From: a virus
Direction: 5' to 3' (one strand)
Virus record (IMG/VR): IMGVR_UViG_3300046538_000092
Location: 1 to 45,226 of that record
DNA length: 45,226 nt
The notes under the pieces were generated by a model. The model saw nothing but the letters and a program-made list of their open reading frames with translations. It searched no databases and was not told where the DNA came from. Made by a program: the position numbers and the translations under genes. Shown piece after piece: positions 39,096 to 45,226 of this stretch (position 1 is the stretch's first letter; the number at the start of each line of letters is the position of its first letter).

Positions 39096-39398
39096 ATGAA
39101 CAAAGAACAGGTTTACGACGACCAAATCAGCCCGCTCATGCAGCAGATCATCGGCATCTGCAAGGAACAGGGCATCGCAATGGTGGCGAGCTTCGACATT
39201 GCCCACGACGGCGAAGGCCCGAACGGCGAGGACTGCTCTAGCCTCGTTTGCAGCACATTGCTGCCCGACGGCAACGACGAACCCAACCCAGTGTTTGCAC
39301 AAGCTAATGCCCTGATCCGGCGCGCCGGCCGACCCGCCCCAATGATGTTCACCACTGAGCATGGCGACGGCTCCAAAACCATGACGGCGGTTATTTGA
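39096..39398 (+). CDS. First gene of the PL operon, unknown
   Basis: A 100-residue acidic protein. The ATG at 39096 has GGAG 7 nt before it; ATG 39090 is too close to that site. The segment QISPLMQQIIGICKEQGIAMVASFDIAH, cited for its IAMVASFDIAH part, and a beta-containing C-terminus match a common small early protein of Pseudomonas phages. The function is unknown. Confidence 0.65.
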   Translation: MNKEQVYDDQISPLMQQIIGICKEQGIAMVASFDIAHDGEGPNGEDCSSLVCSTLLPDGNDEPNPVFAQANALIRRAGRPAPMMFTTEHGDGSKTMTAVI

Positions 39399-39454
39399 TT
39401 TCACTGGCTGGCCTTGGCGACAGGGCCAGACGGGAAATCAACCGGAGCAGAGCC

Positions 39455-39640
39455 ATGGATCAACCAGCGATACCAACCAAATGCACCCGCTGCGGAAAGC
39501 CCGCTGACCCGGTGGTTTACAAAACCATCATCGACCAGGCCTACGACCCGGTACGGAAAAAGAAATACGTTCGGCAGCAGTCACTGCCGTTCTGCAGCGA
39601 GGAACACGCAAACCACCACCAGTGGTCTTGCGAAGGTTGA
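39455..39640 (+). CDS. Small zinc-ribbon protein
   Basis: A 61-residue protein with two cysteine pairs: CTRCGKPADP and FCSEEHANHHQWSC. This fits a small zinc-binding fold. Ribosome site: GGAG before CAGAGCC. Early gene in the PL operon; it may bind nucleic acid or a host protein. Confidence 0.65.
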   Translation: MDQPAIPTKCTRCGKPADPVVYKTIIDQAYDPVRKKKYVRQQSLPFCSEEHANHHQWSCEG

Positions 39641-39649
39641 AGCATCACC

Positions 39650-39674
39650 TCTGCCCATTCAATGAGTGGGCAGA
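39650..39674. other. Strong hairpin in the PL operon
   Basis: TCTGCCCA/TGGGCAGA with further pairing in the loop, but no T tract on either strand. It may be a processing or stability element. The 228-nt gap 39641-39868 has no supported gene. Confidence 0.4.
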
Positions 39675-39868
39675 CGGATGCGGACGAAACTGCGGCCTAT
39701 AACCGCCCACCTGCATCGCAGATGAACCGCCGAGCGCGGGAATTGCCCATTCGTCCCCGGATACCTGATCGCGGCTGTAGAGCTGAAAGCGCGACGAGGT
39801 GATAACGCCGGGAGCAGGAACGGTTCGCCTAGCCTGCCATCTGCGCCACCGCCCAACCGGAGAACGAC

Positions 39869-40051
39869 ATGCTCCATATCATCCTGATCGGCGCCATGCT
39901 CAGCGACTCACGGCCAGAACCGGATCGTATTGAAGCGGAAGCAGCCGAACCCCAGCGCTACACCCGTGAACACTGGCGATCATTCATCGGGGCGAGGTCG
40001 TTCTGGCGATCAACGTCCCGCCAAAAATCCCGCGCGGCACAGCAAGCCTGA
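39869..40051 (+). CDS. Small early protein, basic
   Basis: A 60-residue frame with a good ribosome site (GGAG, 7 nt). A hydrophobic start (MLHIILIGAML) is followed by an acidic then arginine-rich end. It is supported mainly by the start signal and operon context; the arginine-rich tail might be chance. The 263-nt gap after it (40052-40314) shows no supported gene. Confidence 0.4.
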   Translation: MLHIILIGAMLSDSRPEPDRIEAEAAEPQRYTREHWRSFIGARSFWRSTSRQKSRAAQQA

Positions 40052-40314
40052 AGGCTGCGCCCAACACTCATCCAGGCAGCGGACAGTAGGCCGTCGATGT
40101 CACCGCGCATCGGCCGGGTTTCCGGTGGGCCGCCCCAGCGCACGAAGACAACTTGATGCTGCAAACCCAGGCCGTCGCCAGTAGCGGGCCTGGGCACCCT
40201 TCCCGCCCGATAAATCCCGCATGCGACTTCCCACGGCGCCCTCCGGTAGCTGGCCGTGCTGCGAGGTCGCAGCCGAGTTTTGTTGGATCAACACCCGCCA
40301 CTCTGGAGGCGACC

Positions 40315-40719
40315 ATGTCAGCACTACGCAAGCCAATTCCCGAAGAAGACTTTCTGGAAACTCAGGCCGGTCAGGAATGGCTGGATGAGTCTGTCGAAGA
40401 CCTGTTGAGCCGCCGCGATATTGAAGCGCCGAATGCTACAGGCCGGAACAAGGTGCTGGTCAATGCCGATCACTTGCCGGAAGCGCTGGCAGATCACATG
40501 GCCGCACAACCCGACCGCGACCACTGCATTGAAAAGATTCTTATCGAGCTGGTTGGTCGAGAAGACGACAGCTTGCTGCATCGCTGGGCGGTCAGCGCAG
40601 TTGGTGGCGACCCGCTCACCATCCGCTCCATGGCGGTCGATCTGATCGCGGTGCATGCCAATGAGTACCGCGATGCAAAGCGCGAAAGCGATCGCGTCGA
40701 ACAGGAATGCGGGTTTTGA
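40315..40719 (+). CDS. Early phage protein, unknown
   Basis: A 134-residue protein, ATG 40315 after GGAGGCGACC; the longer frame to 40153 has no ribosome site. It is acidic and helical (EEDFLETQAGQEWLDESVEDLLSRR, cited for its QEWLDESVEDLL core). It is the first of four closely packed genes. The function is unknown. Confidence 0.65.
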   Translation: MSALRKPIPEEDFLETQAGQEWLDESVEDLLSRRDIEAPNATGRNKVLVNADHLPEALADHMAAQPDRDHCIEKILIELVGREDDSLLHRWAVSAVGGDPLTIRSMAVDLIAVHANEYRDAKRESDRVEQECGF

Positions 40720-40907
40720 GCGCTCACATCGCCATAGACCAGGCGCTGGAAGCTCTTGAGCATCCGGCGCCCCGGGACATCGATGACCGCCTCGCTGAAG
40801 GCTTGATCGTTCGCCACTTCACCGCCGGCGACATCAACGCCGAAGAGTTTCATCACTACAGCGCCCGCCTGCTGAAGATCAGTCGGCAGCGCAAGGAGTT
40901 GTCATGA
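40707..40907 (+). CDS. Small early protein
   Basis: A 66-residue frame overlapping the preceding gene by 13 nt and the next by 4 nt. The sequence has a DQALEALEHPAPRDIDDRL segment and a basic C-terminus (LLKISRQRKELS). The ATG at 40707 is kept but the start is not certain; a TTG at 40716 is possible. The function is unknown. Confidence 0.55.
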   Translation: MRVLSAHIAIDQALEALEHPAPRDIDDRLAEGLIVRHFTAGDINAEEFHHYSARLLKISRQRKELS

Positions 40908-41098
40908 GTACTGCACCGGTTAAAACGCTGATAGATGAACAGCTTGATGAGATTGAATCGAAGTTGGTCCTGCTCGGCTTCGGCCTGCCCTTCAATGAGG
41001 TGATCGGAAAGTCCCGCGAAGCCCTGGTCGCCAGCTTGCCCCGTCGTTTGGCGGCGACCATGAAGGGCGGTCGGATAGCGGTGAGGGTTCGGCCGTGA
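40904..41098 (+). CDS. Small early protein
   Basis: A 64-residue protein starting in an ATGA overlap. It is acidic at first (LIDEQLDEIESKLVLLGFGLP) and basic at the end (LPRRLAATMKGGRIAVRVRP). The next gene overlaps its stop. The function is unknown, and its tight packing supports reality. Confidence 0.62.
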   Translation: MSTAPVKTLIDEQLDEIESKLVLLGFGLPFNEVIGKSREALVASLPRRLAATMKGGRIAVRVRP

Positions 41099-41211
41099 GC
41101 TCCTATCAGCGCGCAAAGCGCTTTTGGTTCTGGCGCGGCTCAGCCATCGCCCTGCTCTTCTTCACCGCCTGGATGCTGGCAAGCGCCTACTCCGGCCAGC
41201 TCACTCAATAG
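41095..41211 (+). CDS. 38-residue single-span membrane protein
   Basis: A GTG at 41095 overlaps the previous stop (GTGA). The peptide has a basic, aromatic N-terminus (SSYQRAKRFWFWRG) then one membrane helix (SAIALLFFTAWMLASAY). It fits the positive-inside rule, so the N-terminus is cytoplasmic. It may affect the host membrane or superinfection; unknown. Confidence 0.55.
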   Translation: MSSYQRAKRFWFWRGSAIALLFFTAWMLASAYSGQLTQ

Positions 41212-41254
41212 CTCATACCTTCAAACGCTGCGTGCATCGCGGCAAGGAATCCCC

Positions 41255-42409
41255 GTGTCCGCAACTACTGAACTGGCTATCGCGCCTCCGCAAGAAACCG
41301 CCCTCGCCGTCTACAGCAAAGAAAAAGGCCTTGAGCCTTGGTTGCAGCAGATCCGCACCAAGATCGACGGCTTCACGCCGGACATCAGCACCCGAAAGGG
41401 TCGTGAGGCGATCGCCTCAATGGCCTACGCCGTCGCCCGCTCCAAGACTGCACTGGATGATGTCGGCAAGAAGCTGGTGGCCGACCTGAAGGAAGTGCCG
41501 AAGAAGATCGACGCCGAGCGCAAACGCGTTCGGGACACCTTGGAAGCATGGCAGGAAGAAGTGCGCCGACCTCTGAACGAGTGGCAGGCTGCCGAGGATG
41601 CGCGGATCGATAAGCACAACTCTGCGATCGAGAAAATCAGGCTGACAGCCATCGACCTGGACGGAATCACCGCCGAAGACCTAGCCGATCGAGTTGCACA
41701 GCTTGAGGCAATCTCCCTGGGCGAAGCATGGCAAGAGTTTGAAGCGGAAGCCGCCCGTGCCAAGGACAAAGCCCTTGTCATCCTGCGTGCTGCCCTCACC
41801 GCTCGCCGGCAATACGAAGCCGATCAGGCAGAACTGGCCCGCCGCCGCGCTGAAGATGAACTGCGCGAACAGCAAGAGCGTGAGGCTCGTATCGCCCGGG
41901 AAGCCGAAGAGCGAGCCCTGCGTGAAGCCGAGCAGCGTGCCCAGGCTGAACGAGAAGCCGCCGCCCGCCGGGAGCAGGAGTTGATCGACAGCGCCGCCAA
42001 CGCCAAGCGCGCAGCTGAGAAAGCCGCAGCAGACGCTGAAGCAGCAGCCGAACTTCAGCGTCGCCAGCTCAAGCTTCAGGCCGAACAGGCACAACTGGCT
42101 GCTGAACAGGCAGAAGCCAACCGCTTGGCGGCGGAACAGCGCGCCGAGCAGGCTCGCGTTGCTGCCGAACAGCGCGCCATACAGGCCGCCGAAGATGCCC
42201 GCCTCGCCGAGATCAAGCGCCAGAACGATGCCGCCGACGAGATAATTCGCCAAGCCGCTTTGCGCGAAGCTGATATCGAGCACAAGAAGGCCATTAACCG
42301 GAAAGCGCTTGAAGCGTTCGTAATCGGCGGCATGACCGAGGAGTGCGCGAAGCAGGCAATCACCCTGATCGCGCAACGCAAAATCCCCGCCATATCCATT
42401 CAGTACTGA
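41255..42409 (+). CDS. Long coiled-coil early protein
   Basis: A 384-residue protein from a GTG with AAGGA 8 nt upstream. Residues 1-100 are a compact region (IASMAYAVARSKTALDDVGKKL). Residues 180-340 are one charged coiled coil, rich in Ala, Glu, Arg and Gln (EREARIAREAEERALREAEQ). The C-terminal end (FVIGGMTEECAKQAITLIAQRKIP, cited for its GGMTEECAKQAI motif) is typical of a phage protein encoded before ERF genes. It probably supports the recombination operon; the exact role is unknown. Confidence 0.7.
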   Translation: MSATTELAIAPPQETALAVYSKEKGLEPWLQQIRTKIDGFTPDISTRKGREAIASMAYAVARSKTALDDVGKKLVADLKEVPKKIDAERKRVRDTLEAWQEEVRRPLNEWQAAEDARIDKHNSAIEKIRLTAIDLDGITAEDLADRVAQLEAISLGEAWQEFEAEAARAKDKALVILRAALTARRQYEADQAELARRRAEDELREQQEREARIAREAEERALREAEQRAQAEREAAARREQELIDSAANAKRAAEKAAADAEAAAELQRRQLKLQAEQAQLAAEQAEANRLAAEQRAEQARVAAEQRAIQAAEDARLAEIKRQNDAADEIIRQAALREADIEHKKAINRKALEAFVIGGMTEECAKQAITLIAQRKIPAISIQY

Positions 42410-42416
42410 GGTCGCC

Positions 42417-43199
42417 ATGAGCAATCTTGCAGTGACAGAAAAGGTCGAGCGCCTACCGACCATGCAAACCGAGTCGGCAACGATCATGTCGATCATTCAG
42501 CAGGTGGCCATGAGCCCCGACGCTGACATCGACAAGATGGAACGCTTGATGGCGATGCACGAACGCGTCCAGGCGCAGCAGGCAAAACAGCAGTACGACG
42601 ACGCACTGGCCCAGTTGCAGGAAGAAATGCCGGTGATCGGCGAGCGCGGCGGCATCAAGGACAAAAGCGGCCGCATCCAGAGCACCTACGCACTCTGGGA
42701 AGACGTCAACGAGATGATCAAGCCGGTAATGGCCAAGTATGGCTTTGCCATCACCTTCCGGACGCCTCGCAACGAGCGTGGCATCGAGGTCGAAGGCGTA
42801 TTGAGCCACCGCGCCGGGCATCGAGAAGTGACATCGATCGTCTTGCCTGTCGATGCATCCGGCAGCAAGAACGGCGTGCAGGCAGTCGCCTCCAGCGTCA
42901 GTTACGGCAAGCGGTACACCGCGGGCTTGCTGCTGAACATCACCACGACTGGTGAAGACGACGACGGTAACGGGCCGGGCGCGCAAGTAACGCCGCGAGT
43001 CACGTCCGCCCAGGCTGCACAGATCGCCATGCTGCTGGAAAAGTGCAGCGACAAAGCGAAAGCCGCATTCGCCGGAATCCACGGCACACCGACCGCCGTC
43101 GAGAAAGCAGTGTTTGACCAGGTACTGGCAATGCTCACCAAGTCGGCAACCCAAAACAGCAAAAACACCGAGGGGAAGGACGATGCAAATCATCAGTAA
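42417..43199 (+). CDS. erf: ERF-family single-strand annealing protein
   Basis: A 260-residue protein. The ERF core includes QYDDALAQLQEEMPVIG, STYALWEDVNEMIKPVMAKYGFAITF (cited for its MAKYGFAITF part) and SSVSYGKRYTAGLLLNI (SYGKRY is a family mark). ERF proteins anneal complementary strands and act with an exonuclease. It overlaps the exonuclease gene by 17 nt. Confidence 0.93.
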   Translation: MSNLAVTEKVERLPTMQTESATIMSIIQQVAMSPDADIDKMERLMAMHERVQAQQAKQQYDDALAQLQEEMPVIGERGGIKDKSGRIQSTYALWEDVNEMIKPVMAKYGFAITFRTPRNERGIEVEGVLSHRAGHREVTSIVLPVDASGSKNGVQAVASSVSYGKRYTAGLLLNITTTGEDDDGNGPGAQVTPRVTSAQAAQIAMLLEKCSDKAKAAFAGIHGTPTAVEKAVFDQVLAMLTKSATQNSKNTEGKDDANHQ

Positions 43200-43800
43200 T
43201 GTAGAGCAAGGCACCCAAGAATGGCTGGATCTGCGCTTGGGCATCGTCACCTGCTCGGAGTTGGATAGCCTGCTGGTAAACGGTAAGGGCGAAGCCGGTT
43301 TCGGCGCCGGCGCGTTCACTTACATGAACACGCTGATCGGTGAGCGCATCACCGGTGAGGCTGCCGACCCGTTCCAGGGCAATCGCCACACCGAGCGCGG
43401 TCACGAATACGAAGGCGTGGCTCGCGGCCTGTACCAGTCTCAGGTGGACGTCACCACGAATCAGGTCGGGATCATCCTGAACCATGGGATCGGTTACTCG
43501 CCTGACTCACTGATCGGCGAAGACGGGCTCTGCGAGATAAAAACCAAACTGCCGAAGTTTCAGGTTGAAGTGATCCTCTCCGGTGATATCCCGAAAGAAC
43601 ACGTCGCGCAGTGCCAGGGCGGACTTTGGGTTTCAGATCGCGAGTGGATCGACTTCGTCAGCTACTGGCCAGGCATGAAGCTGTTCGTGAAACGCGCCTA
43701 CCGCGACGAAGTGATAATTCGCAAGATGAGTGAGCGGGTCAAAACCTTCTACGAAATCCTCGACGAGCGCATGAATCGCGTGCTCGGCATCGCTGCTTAA
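43183..43800 (+). CDS. YqaJ / lambda-type exonuclease
   Basis: A 205-residue protein with the viral recombinase nuclease pattern: QGTQEWLDLRLGIVTCSE at the start, then YSPDSLIGEDGLCEIKTK, whose Asp and ExK are the metal site. The final region (VAQCQGGLWVSDREWIDFVSY) is also family type. It resects double-stranded ends to make substrate for the annealing protein. It starts inside the ERF gene end. Confidence 0.9.
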   Translation: MQIISNVEQGTQEWLDLRLGIVTCSELDSLLVNGKGEAGFGAGAFTYMNTLIGERITGEAADPFQGNRHTERGHEYEGVARGLYQSQVDVTTNQVGIILNHGIGYSPDSLIGEDGLCEIKTKLPKFQVEVILSGDIPKEHVAQCQGGLWVSDREWIDFVSYWPGMKLFVKRAYRDEVIIRKMSERVKTFYEILDERMNRVLGIAA

Positions 43801-43809
43801 GGAAATCCC

Positions 43810-44289
43810 ATGCCAACACTTACCGACGTCGGCCGAATTGGCCGTGACGCTGAGCTGCGCTACACCCCAGGCGGTGACGCCGTGATCAATCTGGCGCTGG
43901 CCTGCGACTACGGCCGCAAGGTCGACGGCAAGCGACCTACCCAATGGGTTGACGCCACTCTCTGGGGTAAGCAGGCCGAGGCCATGGCGCCTTACCTGCT
44001 CAAGGGGCAGCAGATCTACTTCACCATGGACGATACCCACATCGAAACCTACGCCAAGACTGGTGGCGGTGAGGGTTTCAAGCTGACCGGCAAGATCATC
44101 GTGATCAAGTTCGCCGGCTCACCACCGCAGCAGGCCAGTCAACCAGTGCAGCAGGCCAGGCCGCAGCAGTCCCGGCAACAGGCCGCAGCCCGCCCAGCTC
44201 AAAATCAACAAGGCACGAACGGGCCGGACTTCGACAGCTTCGACGATGACATCCCCTTTGCCCCTCACCACCATCTGAACGGTGCCTGA
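43810..44289 (+). CDS. ssb: Single-stranded DNA-binding protein
   Basis: A 159-residue protein with an OB fold (VGRIGRDAELRYTPGGDAVINLALAC, then WVDATLWGKQAEAM) and a glutamine-rich linker. The protein-interaction tip DDDIPF is present at about residues 145-150 but is followed by nine more residues (APHHHLNGA) instead of being the C-terminus. It protects phage single strands and is placed after the recombination pair. Confidence 0.92.
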   Translation: MPTLTDVGRIGRDAELRYTPGGDAVINLALACDYGRKVDGKRPTQWVDATLWGKQAEAMAPYLLKGQQIYFTMDDTHIETYAKTGGGEGFKLTGKIIVIKFAGSPPQQASQPVQQARPQQSRQQAAARPAQNQQGTNGPDFDSFDDDIPFAPHHHLNGA

Positions 44290-44290
44290 T

Positions 44291-44665
44291 ATGGACACAC
44301 TCATTCAGCTTGGCTACGAACGCCAAGCACCCATCGAGGCCGCAAAAGCGGCCTTCCTTGCATCTGGCGGCCAGGTTCGCCAGTGCGGGCTAAGCGAAAC
44401 CCAGCCCAAGCCGATCAGCATGTGGAACTCGGCCATCACCCGCCGCAAGGATGCGCGCCGAGAGTTCACCAAGAAGGAAGGCGAACTGGCGAAGATGATT
44501 CGCGACTTCGCCGCAATCGTTACCGAGTTCGGTACCGTCCGGCGAACGCCTATCGAGGTGCGGAACAAGCTGCGCGCCCTGGGCGAAAAACTGACGACTC
44601 CGCAGGTCGAGCAGATCGCCGCGCGATACAGCATCGAACTTGCGCAAGGCGGGAAGCTGACTTGA
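44291..44665 (+). CDS. Early protein with helical bundle, unknown
   Basis: A 124-residue protein. ATG 44291 is preferred; a GTG at 44282 in frame overlaps the SSB end. The N-terminal part (LGYERQAPIEAAKAAFLASGG) may be a small helix-turn-helix. The centre is basic (AITRRKDARREFTKKEGE). The function is unknown. It directly follows SSB. Confidence 0.65.
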   Translation: MDTLIQLGYERQAPIEAAKAAFLASGGQVRQCGLSETQPKPISMWNSAITRRKDARREFTKKEGELAKMIRDFAAIVTEFGTVRRTPIEVRNKLRALGEKLTTPQVEQIAARYSIELAQGGKLT

Positions 44666-44750
44666 GGCGCTTCCGCGTTCAACAACGCAAACGACAAACC
44701 TGGTTGGCGGTGCCGGCCAGTGGGATAAAAACACCATCGGAGAAAGCACC

Positions 44751-45098
44751 ATGCCAATCGCAACAGACACCGCAGAGTTCCTTGAAGAACTGAACGGCGG
44801 CGCGTTCGCCAGCCAGATCGGCCACGCCCTTTCTGAAGTCGCCGCCGGCGTCGTGGATCACGGCAAGGTCGGCAAGCTGGTGATCACTCTGGACTTCAGC
44901 CAGATCGGCGAATCCAGCCAGGTGAAGATCAAGCACAAGCTCGACTACAAGGTTCCGACCAAGCGCGGCACCCGCAGCGAGAACACCAGCCTGGATACGC
45001 CGATGCATGTCGGCTCCGGCGGCAAGATCTCACTGTTTGCTGAGAAGCACGACCAAATGTTCACCCGGGACGAGGCGCCAATACCGCGCCGCACTTGA
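44751..45098 (+). CDS. Early protein, unknown
   Basis: A 115-residue protein after CGGAGAAAGCACC. The first half is helical (FLEELNGGAFASQIGHALSEVAAGVVDHG, cited for its GGAFASQIGHALSE motif). The rest has alternating charged strands (KLVITLDFSQIG, VKIKHKLDYKVPTKRG). It is common before DUF2303 genes in Pseudomonas phages. The function is unknown. Confidence 0.68.
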   Translation: MPIATDTAEFLEELNGGAFASQIGHALSEVAAGVVDHGKVGKLVITLDFSQIGESSQVKIKHKLDYKVPTKRGTRSENTSLDTPMHVGSGGKISLFAEKHDQMFTRDEAPIPRRT

Positions 45099-45138
45099 TC
45101 CCCCCCGGCAGCACCCCTTCCCCATAGAGACCTGAAAT

Positions 45139-45226
45139 ATGTCCCTCACGAAAGAAGCAATTCAACTGATCACCGATACTGCGCTGATTGCCACGGCGAA
45201 AGCGCTAGACACTGACATGCCAACCG
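45139..45226 (+). CDS. DUF2303-like protein, cut by window edge
   Basis: Only the first 29 codons are present (MSLTKEAIQLITDTALIATA...). This N-terminus and its place after the SSB group fit the DUF2303 (YfdQ-like) family. The rest lies right of the window. Confidence 0.6.
   Translation, partial: MSLTKEAIQLITDTALIATAKALDTDMPT

Noticed and set aside
39659-39877. Minus-strand 72-residue frame
   Set aside because: Low-complexity Arg-rich product, no ribosome site, opposite to the early operon.
41681-42496. Minus-strand frame of 271 residues
   Set aside because: It is the antisense of the coiled-coil gene at 41255; the repeated Ala and Glu codons keep the reverse strand open. No ribosome site or family.
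42453-43319. Minus-strand frame of 288 residues
   Set aside because: Antisense of the ERF gene; ERF motifs on the plus strand settle the coding strand.

Overview
The window is most of a temperate, lambda-like siphophage genome, probably a prophage, of a Pseudomonas host. The host is inferred from DUF1652-like and DUF1654 proteins, GC-rich codon use and many small Pseudomonas-type phage proteins. The gene order is lambdoid but the strand is inverted. The late genes run leftwards on the minus strand; the leftward-early (PL) recombination genes run rightwards on the plus strand. No integrase, excisionase, attachment site, tRNA or CRISPR array is visible, so at least one end of the element lies outside the window, probably beyond the right edge.

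Region by region: 1-850 holds a small orphan protein and a Nudix hydrolase. 934-1985 is endolysin plus a nested Rz/Rz1 pair. 2126-14989 is the tail module: fibre chaperone, fibre, J, I, K, L, M, tape measure, G and GT with a -1 frameshift site, tail tube and terminator. A plus-strand HNH endonuclease (15098-15637) sits between tail genes. 15634-24061 holds connectors, coat, scaffold, MuF-type head protein, DUF4055 portal and both terminase subunits. 24093-26527 is an accessory stretch with a metallopeptidase, a GNAT acetyltransferase and small paralogues. 26586-27437 is a second lysis block (holin, Rz, Rz1). 28111-31446 carries a Q-position gene, NinG, NinB, a DnaC-like loader and an O-like initiator with iterons inside it.

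31447-34241 is the immunity region: an OOP-like antisense RNA unit, a gene in the cII position, two small regulators, Cro, three operators and a CI repressor of the S24 type. 34246-38286 is a set of accessory genes bounded by terminators; one of them, a CBS-domain gene, lies between 133-bp direct repeats. 38336-38647 is a DUF1654 gene, followed by OL/PL with the same operator sequence and a boxA. 39096-45226 holds early genes including an ERF annealing protein, a YqaJ/lambda-type exonuclease and SSB, ending in a cut DUF2303-like gene.

Together these make a complete lambda-style regulatory circuit (CI, Cro, OR, OL, boxA, a Q-position gene with a late promoter and terminator-rich leader) controlling head, tail, lysis, replication and recombination modules. 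The most notable observations are the GGGAAAC frameshift site, two separate spanin pairs about 25 kb apart, the operator sets on both sides of the immunity region, the intragenic iterons, the OOP-like RNA, a 36-bp inverted-repeat element present twice, and accessory genes flanked by direct repeats.
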